DNA of 21,121 nucleotides, from positions 34,131 to 55,251 of the forward strand of contig FR893259.1 of the NCBI GenBank assembly GCA_000436035.1, written 5' to 3'. Origin of the DNA: Prevotella sp. CAG:732. Lineage in GTDB: Bacteria; Bacteroidota; Bacteroidia; Bacteroidales; Bacteroidaceae. The position numbers and the translations under genes were made by a program. Below, piece after piece: positions 16,253 through 21,121 of this stretch. The notes beneath the pieces were generated by a model. That model was not told the DNA's origin. It ran no database searches and saw only the letters and a program-made list of their open reading frames with translations. Every line of letters starts with the position of its first letter. Positions within the stretch are counted from its first letter, which is position 1.

Positions 16253-17686
16253 TTATCCGAACAAGCATCTCAATGCCTCTTCCACCTTCCTCACAGGATG
16301 AATCTCAATCTGATATTTCTTGTGGTCGAAGCCTGAGTAGTTGTATTTCGGGATGATAATGTGTTGGAAGCCGAGTTTCTCTGCCTCAGCGATGCGCTGC
16401 TCAATACGGCTCACTGGACGAACCTCGCCACTCAAGCCAACCTCGCCTGCCATGCACCACCCTGCTTCTATCGCCGTATCAACATTACTGCTCAGCACGG
16501 CAGCTATCACGCTCAAGTCCATCGCTAAGTCGGTGACTCTCAGACCACCTGCAATATTGAGAAACACATCTTTCTGCATCAGTTTGAAGCCAACTCTCTT
16601 CTCTAATACCGCCAAGAGCATGTTGAGTCGGCGCTGGTCGAATCCTGTGGCAGAACGTTGAGGAGTTCCGTATGCCGCAGTGGAAACCAACGCCTGCGTC
16701 TCTACCAAGAATGGTCGAACGCCCTCGATGGCACTGCTGATGGCAACACCCGAAAGTCCATCATGGTCTTCCGTCAACAGAAGTTCCGACGGATTGCTCA
16801 CCTGTCGGAGACCTCCTTGCTGCATCTCATAAATTCCCAGTTCCGAAGTACTTCCGAAGCGGTTCTTGATGCTACGAAGGATGCGATACATATAATGCTG
16901 GTCACCCTCAAACTGAATGACGGTATCGACAATATGTTCCAATATCTTAGGACCCGCCAAGGTTCCTTCCTTATTAATATGTCCGATAAGGATGACAGGG
17001 ATGCCACTCGTCTTGGCAAATCGCAACAAGGCTGCCGCACACTCCCTCACCTGCGACACGCTACCCGGACTGCTATCCACGTCCTCGGTGGCAATCGTCT
17101 GAATGGAGTCGATGACCACGATGTCAGGAGCCACCTCCTGGATATGCGAGAATATCTTCTCCAAGGATGTCTCACAAAGGATGGAGATATGGTCGAAAGC
17201 AGATGCTGACACGGCAGAAGCTGCCAATCGATCGGCACGCAACTTTATCTGATGCGCACTCTCCTCACCACTCACATAGAGTACTTTCTTCTCTGGGATA
17301 TTGAGAATAGTTTGGAGAGTAAGCGTACTCTTTCCGATACCCGGCTCACCACCGAGCAAGGTGATGCTTCCCTGCACCATACCACCACCGAGCACACGAT
17401 TCAACTCCGCATCGTGCATATCAATGCGAGGCTCATCATGCGCCGAGATGTCACGAAGTTTCATCGGAGCCGACGAACCATCGGTACGCACGCCGCCAAA
17501 CATGGTAGCGGCACCACCATGTCTCATCGTCATACCCGCATTGCGAGCCGCTTGCGTGCCCGTATCTCCAGCGACACGAATCTCCTTGAAAGTATTCCAC
17601 TGTCCACAGCTAGGACACTTGCCTATCCATTTCGCCGACTCTTGCCCACAATTGCTGCAAACGTATGCTATCTTATCTTTTGCCAT
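16253..17686 (-). CDS. radA: DNA repair protein RadA
   Basis: This 477-residue RecA-like ATPase promotes branch migration and processing of recombination intermediates. An N-terminal zinc finger, C10-x2-C13 and C24-x2-C27 (YVCSNCG ... GKCPSCGQW), is followed by a linker longer than in E. coli (about 35-90). The ATPase domain has Walker A GEPGIGKS (113-120), VVIDSIQT as Walker B region, and the RadA-specific KNRFG motif (274-278). The C-terminal Lon-protease-like domain (about 310-477) contains FLNIAGGLRVTDLAMDLSV and GEVGLSGEVRPV. The start at 17686 gives the standard MAK...YVC N-terminus. The best promoter puts transcription start at about this codon. It is divergent from the SulP gene, and queC follows 50 nt downstream. 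Confidence 0.97.
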   Translation of the reverse strand: MAKDKIAYVCSNCGQESAKWIGKCPSCGQWNTFKEIRVAGDTGTQAARNAGMTMRHGGAATMFGGVRTDGSSAPMKLRDISAHDEPRIDMHDAELNRVLGGGMVQGSITLLGGEPGIGKSTLTLQTILNIPEKKVLYVSGEESAHQIKLRADRLAASAVSASAFDHISILCETSLEKIFSHIQEVAPDIVVIDSIQTIATEDVDSSPGSVSQVRECAAALLRFAKTSGIPVILIGHINKEGTLAGPKILEHIVDTVIQFEGDQHYMYRILRSIKNRFGSTSELGIYEMQQGGLRQVSNPSELLLTEDHDGLSGVAISSAIEGVRPFLVETQALVSTAAYGTPQRSATGFDQRRLNMLLAVLEKRVGFKLMQKDVFLNIAGGLRVTDLAMDLSVIAAVLSSNVDTAIEAGWCMAGEVGLSGEVRPVSRIEQRIAEAEKLGFQHIIIPKYNYSGFDHKKYQIEIHPVRKVEEALRCLFG

Positions 17687-17690
17687 ACCG

Positions 17691-17722
17691 CAAAGGTACG
17701 GCAAAAAATCGAAGTAAAGAAA
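17691..17722 (-). promoter_or_regulatory. Predicted radA promoter, leaderless geometry
   Basis: On the minus strand TTTC (17722-17719, one mismatch to TTTG), a 20-nt spacer and a perfect -7 element TACCTTTG (17698-17691) are seen. Only four bases separate the element from the radA ATG, so transcription would begin at or next to the start codon. Confidence 0.55.
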
Positions 17723-17779
17723 AGAAAGGGGGCAGAATCGACTTTCTTCACACAAGAATTAAGAAACATTAAAAAACAT

Positions 17780-17810
17780 TTTGGTATATAAAATATTTTG
17801 AGTACCTTTG
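17780..17810 (+). promoter_or_regulatory. Predicted promoter of the SulP transporter gene
   Basis: TTTG (17780-17783), a 19-nt spacer and TACCTTTG (17803-17810) match both consensus halves. The start site near 17815 leaves a leader of about 100 nt before the ATG at 17918. That is long for this window and leaves room for an RNA-level element, though I see no recognised riboswitch. Confidence 0.8.
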
Positions 17811-17917
17811 CACCCATCTTTTGGAATCGAGAAAGAATACAGATACTCGACATGCCGAAAGTTCGACTATTCATCAATATTCGGATAACAAACAATAGAA
17901 TATATATTAATAAGGTA

Positions 17918-19633
17918 ATGAAAGCATTAGCAATCAAGTCAAGCTTGTTTTCTTGTCTGAAGACTTACAACAAGAAAACATTCATGTCTGACCTCATGGC
18001 AGGTATCATCGTAGGTATCGTAGCCCTGCCTCTGGCCATCGCATTTGGTATCGCTTCAGGCGTGACTCCCGAAAAGGGAATCATCACCGCCATTGTGGCA
18101 GGTCTCATCATCTCCGTCTTTGGCGGTAGCAAGGTTCAGATAGGTGGTCCTACAGGCGCCTTCATCGTCATCATCTATGGCATCATCCAGAAGTATGGCA
18201 TGGAAGGTCTCACCATCGCCACCCTCATGGCAGGCTTTTTTTTGGTACTCTTCGGATTGCTTCGTCTCGGCACCATCATCAAGTATATCCCTTACCCTAT
18301 CGTAGTGGGATTCACCAGTGGTATCGCTGTCACCATCTTCACTACCCAAATCAAGGATCTCTTCGGTTTGACGCTTGCCAGCAACCCTTCCGACTTCATC
18401 GAGAAGTGGGGCTTGTATTTCCAGTGTTTCGACACCATCGACCCTTGGTGTGCCCTCATCGGCGTGGTGAGCGTGATTGTCATCGCCATCACCCCTCGCT
18501 TCAGCAAGAAGATTCCGGGGTCACTCATTGCCATCATCTTGATGACCGTGGTTGCCTTGCTTCTCAAGCAATACGCAGGAGTGAGCAGCATCGAGACCAT
18601 CGGCGACCGCTTCTCCATCAGCAATGAGTTGCCTGCCGCTCAAGTGCCAGAGATGAACTGGGAAACCATCAAGAGCCTTGTTTCTCCAGCCATCACCATC
18701 GCCATTCTGGGTGCCATCGAGAGTTTGCTCTCTGCTACCGTTGCCGATGGTGTGATAGCCGACCACCACGACTCCAACACCGAGCTGGTGGCACAGGGTT
18801 TGGCTAACATCGCCTCTCCTCTCTTTGGCGGGATTTCTGCCACCGGCGGCATCGCCCGCACCACTATTCCTGCCACTGGCGCCATCGCCCGCACCATGAC
18901 CAACATCAACAATGGCGGTAAGACCCCTATCGCAGGTATCATCCACGCAGTAGTATTGTTGCTCATTTTCCTCTTCTTGATGCCTCTTGCCAAGTTTATC
19001 CCTATGGCTTGCTTGGCTGGTGTCTTGGTAGTGGTATCATACGGCATGAGCGGTTGGCGTTCATTCCTCACATTGATGAAGAACCCTAAGAGTGATGTCA
19101 CCGTCCTCTTGATTACCTTCTTCCTCACCATCATCTTCGACTTGACGATTGCCATCGAGGTAGGTTTGATATGTGCTTGCTTGCTCTTTATGAAGCGAAT
19201 GGCAGAGACTACCGATGTCAAGGCGATCACCGATGACGAGATTGACTTGAACAAGGAGTTTGACTTCCTTTCCACCAACCTCGACCACTACACCATCCCT
19301 AAGGGCGTGGAGGTATATGAGATCAATGGTCCTTTCTTCTTCGGTGCAGGTAATAAGTTTGAGGAAGTGATGGCAGCCTTCGGCGACCGTCCAAAGGTTC
19401 GTGTCATCCGTATGCGCAAGGTTCCGTTCGTAGATTCCACCGGTATTCACAACCTCACCAACCTCTGCGAGATGAGCAAGAAGGAAGATATCCAGATTGT
19501 CCTCTCTGGCGTGTGCGAGAAGGTCAATGCCCAGTTGGAGCACGCTGGCTTCTACAACTTGCTTGGCAAGGAGAACATCACCGACCATATCAGCAAGGCA
19601 CTGAAGCGTGCGGAGGAAATCATCAAAGAATAA
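17918..19633 (+). CDS. SulP-family anion transporter with STAS domain
   Basis: The 571-residue inner-membrane protein belongs to the SulP/SLC26 family, which moves sulfate, bicarbonate or other anions. The transport domain (about 20-430) begins with the family signature SDLMAGIIVGIVALPLAIAF and contains GGSKVQIGGPTGAFIVIIYG and many hydrophobic helices such as LLIFLFLMPLAKFIPMACLA. A cytoplasmic STAS domain follows from about 453 to 565 (VEVYEINGPFFFGAGNKFEE), with the usual VDSTGIHNL loop. Length is typical. The ATG at 17918 is preferred because AAGG lies just upstream and family members start near here. An in-frame ATG at 17852 would add 22 residues. The substrate cannot be told from sequence; sulfate and bicarbonate are both possible. 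It has its own promoter, is divergent from radA, and is followed by two hairpins. Confidence 0.93.
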   Translation: MKALAIKSSLFSCLKTYNKKTFMSDLMAGIIVGIVALPLAIAFGIASGVTPEKGIITAIVAGLIISVFGGSKVQIGGPTGAFIVIIYGIIQKYGMEGLTIATLMAGFFLVLFGLLRLGTIIKYIPYPIVVGFTSGIAVTIFTTQIKDLFGLTLASNPSDFIEKWGLYFQCFDTIDPWCALIGVVSVIVIAITPRFSKKIPGSLIAIILMTVVALLLKQYAGVSSIETIGDRFSISNELPAAQVPEMNWETIKSLVSPAITIAILGAIESLLSATVADGVIADHHDSNTELVAQGLANIASPLFGGISATGGIARTTIPATGAIARTMTNINNGGKTPIAGIIHAVVLLLIFLFLMPLAKFIPMACLAGVLVVVSYGMSGWRSFLTLMKNPKSDVTVLLITFFLTIIFDLTIAIEVGLICACLLFMKRMAETTDVKAITDDEIDLNKEFDFLSTNLDHYTIPKGVEVYEINGPFFFGAGNKFEEVMAAFGDRPKVRVIRMRKVPFVDSTGIHNLTNLCEMSKKEDIQIVLSGVCEKVNAQLEHAGFYNLLGKENITDHISKALKRAEEIIKE

Positions 19634-19642
19634 TTATTAAGG

Positions 19643-19672
19643 AGTATTGGACACCATCAAAAGTCCGATACT
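19643..19672 (+). other. Hairpin after the SulP gene
   Basis: AGTATTGGAC (19643-19652) pairs with GTCCGATACT (19663-19672), giving ten pairs including one T-G, around a 10-nt loop. No T run follows. It is the first of two tandem hairpins in the 3' untranslated region. Confidence 0.5.
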
Positions 19673-19687
19673 GCTACCAATAAATGA

Positions 19688-19723
19688 AGGGGTATGCCAT
19701 CACACTAGATGACATACCCCTTT
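19688..19723 (+). terminator. Terminator of the SulP gene
   Basis: AGGGGTATG (19688-19696) and CATC (19698-19701) pair with GATG (19708-19711) and CATACCCCT (19713-19721) across one C/A mismatch. The stem is 14 positions long with a 6-nt loop and only a short T run after it. Confidence 0.75.
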
Positions 19724-19796
19724 CTAATACCCTTCTATCCCCCATTCATGACATGTGCGAACTCGGTTCTTCACATTGCTTGACATATGTCACGCA

Positions 19797-19886
19797 ATCG
19801 TTTGGCGGTCACCAAAAGATTGTTTGGCGGTCGCCAAAAGATTGTTTGGCATTCGCCAACAGATTATCGGGCATTTGTCATCAAAG
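19797..19886. repeat. Tandem 22-bp repeats, family A, each a TTTGGCG/CGCCAAA dyad
   Basis: Three contiguous 22-bp units occupy 19797-19818, 19819-19840 and 19841-19862, with a decayed 24-bp fourth to 19886. The middle unit holds the perfect dyad TTTGGCG-GT-CGCCAAA (19823-19838), and units 1 and 3 keep most of it. A separate 12-bp palindrome TGACATATGTCA (19781-19792) lies just before. The units abut without spacers, so this is not CRISPR. Confidence 0.8.
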
Positions 19887-19920
19887 AAAAAGAAGAAAAG
19901 AGCGAGGCAGTAAGTAACAA

Positions 19921-20015
19921 AAGTACTCCATGCTAAGGACTACAATCATCCATACTAAGTACTGGAGTCATTCTTACTAAGTACAACAATCATCTATACT
20001 AAAGGACTGGGATGG
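19921..20015. repeat. Tandem 22-bp repeats, family B
   Basis: Three full 22-bp units (19935-19956, 19957-19978, 19979-20000) start AAGKAC and end ACT. They are flanked by a partial unit at 19921-19934 and a start at 20001-20015. Two unit junctions form the 9-mer TACTAAGTA exactly 22 bp apart (19953, 19975). The sequence differs from family A but the period is the same. No coding potential is seen. Confidence 0.7.
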
Positions 20016-20027
20016 AAAAGCACTTAC

Positions 20028-20067
20028 AAAAAAATGCCAAGGTCTGTTTTAAGCCTTGGCATTTTTT
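20028..20067. terminator. Terminator of purF, bidirectional
   Basis: AATGCCAAGG (20033-20042) pairs with CCTTGGCATT (20054-20063). The stem is flanked by seven A residues on the left and six T residues (20062-20067) on the right. On the minus strand it lies 33 nt after the purF stop and ends in a T run. It would also stop rightward transcripts through the repeat array. Confidence 0.9.
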
Positions 20068-20099
20068 ATAGCTGCACGAATACAGCAAATTTATCATTT

Positions 20100-21121
20100 T
20101 TATTCATCTGCACACTCATGCAAGCTATATTCGCTACTGCCATCGAAGCAGTGAGTGCATACCTGGCACTTAGGCAAGCCGATTGCCTCGACCAACTGCT
20201 CGATGGTATTAAACTTCAAGGAAGTCAAACCGAGCTGGCGTGCAATCTCATCCACCATCTTCTGATACTCAGGAGAACCGGTGGTAGCATACTTCTCCAA
20301 ATTCTTGTTGGCATCACCCTCAAACTTTTCGATGATACGACGGGTAATCAGCTCCATCGCACTCTTGGAAGAGGTGAAGTTGATGAAAGGACAAGCATAA
20401 ACCAAAGGAGGACAAGCGATACGCATGTGGCATTCTTTCAAACCAGCCTGGTCGAAAAGCACCTTCACGTTGTCACGCAACTGGGTACCACGCACGATAC
20501 TATCATCACAGAACAATACTCTCTTACCCTTCAACATCGCCTTGTTAGGGATCAACTTCATCTTTGCCACCAAGGAACGCATACTCTGGTTGCTAGGTGT
20601 AAAGGAACGAGGCCATGTAGGTGTATATTTAGCAATACAACGCTGATAAGGCACACCCTTTCCTGCGGCATAACCCATCGCCATACCCGTACCTGAGTCA
20701 GGAATACCACTACAGCAGTCCACCTCTACGTCATCGGTCTTGGCGAGATTGAAACCATTGGTAAAACGAGCATCCTCCACGTTTTTACCCTCGTAGGTGG
20801 AAGTTGGGAAGCCATAATATACCCAAAGGAATGAACAAACCTGCATCTTCTTGTTGGCTGGGCGAATCTGTTCGATACCATCAGCTGTCATCTTCACGAT
20901 TTCACCAGGTCCCAACTCGTATTCCGTCTCAAAGTCGAGGTTAGGGAAAGAAGTGGTCTCGCTGCTCGCTGCATGAGCGCCCTCTTTCTTGCCAATGATG
21001 AGAGGGGTGCGTCCCCAACTGTCACGAGCACAGATAATGCCATCCTCGGTGAGAATCATCATGGTGCAAGAACCCTTGATGTGGTGATAGACATTCTCGA
21101 TACCTTCCTTGAAACTCTTTC
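20100..21121 (-). CDS. purF: Amidophosphoribosyltransferase, 5' end outside the window
   Basis: The gene enters from the right edge, and about 340 C-terminal residues are visible. The frame is open to 21121 (KEGIENVYHHIKGSCT precedes the first internal Met). PurF forms phosphoribosylamine from PRPP and glutamine, the first step of purine synthesis. The end of the Ntn glutaminase domain shows ARDSWGRTPLIIGKK and SSETTSF. The phosphoribosyltransferase domain shows GIPDSGTGMAMGYA and the PRPP motif LFCDDSIVRGTQLRDNV. The C-terminus has CQVCTHCFDG, in the place where Fe-S PurF proteins have cluster cysteines, and VDCCSGIPDS holds two more cysteines. The sequence is divergent from E. coli PurF, in keeping with a longer Bacteroidota form that I recall. 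The N-terminal catalytic Cys is not in view. Confidence 0.9.
   Translation of the reverse strand, partial: KSFKEGIENVYHHIKGSCTMMILTEDGIICARDSWGRTPLIIGKKEGAHAASSETTSFPNLDFETEYELGPGEIVKMTADGIEQIRPANKKMQVCSFLWVYYGFPTSTYEGKNVEDARFTNGFNLAKTDDVEVDCCSGIPDSGTGMAMGYAAGKGVPYQRCIAKYTPTWPRSFTPSNQSMRSLVAKMKLIPNKAMLKGKRVLFCDDSIVRGTQLRDNVKVLFDQAGLKECHMRIACPPLVYACPFINFTSSKSAMELITRRIIEKFEGDANKNLEKYATTGSPEYQKMVDEIARQLGLTSLKFNTIEQLVEAIGLPKCQVCTHCFDGSSEYSLHECADE

Noticed and set aside
16203..16268. Longer QueC start overlapping radA
   Set aside because: The added 22 residues precede the family start MKDSVIIVSGG and overlap the radA 3' end without supporting features.
19684..19917. 77-codon frame across the SulP terminator and repeat family A
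   Set aside because: It starts inside a terminator stem, follows the 22-bp repeats and has no protein-like pattern or visible promoter.
19797..20015. CRISPR array
   Set aside because: The repeats abut each other without unique spacers, are degenerate, and no cas gene is nearby.

Overview
The window looks like ordinary chromosome from a member of the Bacteroidota, most likely a Prevotella/Segatella-type gut bacterium. Signs of this are the promoters of the TTTG-N19/20-TAnnTTTG form, weak or absent Shine-Dalgarno sites, AT-rich intergenic DNA, a DUF3078 outer-membrane protein, a TlpA-family thioredoxin with a DUF4369-like N-terminus, and the thrA / aPGAM-type homoserine kinase / thrC operon. 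I see no prophage, insertion sequence, CRISPR array, integrase or defence system. The species assignment is inferred from gene content and style only.

Layout, left to right. An rRNA uracil methyltransferase (rlmD-like) is followed by a phosphate-selective-porin-type outer-membrane protein and a 66-residue His-rich single-span membrane protein, all on +. A DUF3078 beta-barrel protein runs the other way on -. Its promoter is back to back with that of pyrG, which is followed at 40 bp by yidC. After a strong terminator comes the threonine operon thrA (fused aspartokinase-homoserine dehydrogenase), a phosphoglycerate-mutase-like gene that very probably supplies the missing homoserine kinase step, and thrC. 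A terminator cluster then meets a leftward tRNA-Arg(TCU). Further right, reading leftward, are a TlpA/DUF4369 thiol-disulfide protein, queC and radA. A SulP anion transporter with a STAS domain runs rightward from a near-consensus promoter divergent from radA. A 466-bp intergenic region with tandem hairpins and two families of 22-bp repeats separates SulP from a leftward purF, which runs off the right edge.

Functional links. The thr genes form one pathway unit from aspartate to threonine. pyrG and yidC are housekeeping genes (CTP synthesis, membrane protein insertion). The left block carries several cell-envelope proteins. The remaining genes (queC, radA, tRNA-Arg, SulP, purF) are core functions without an evident shared pathway.

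The least explained parts are non-coding: the 22-bp repeat array at 19797-20015, a 16-bp perfect palindrome (14206-14241) over the predicted tRNA-Arg promoter that shares the 8-mer TCGCCAAA with that array, a 24-codon upstream ORF that overlaps the DUF3078 start as ATGA, and a radA promoter placed so that its mRNA would be leaderless. I found nothing that I can defend as a wholly new biological system.
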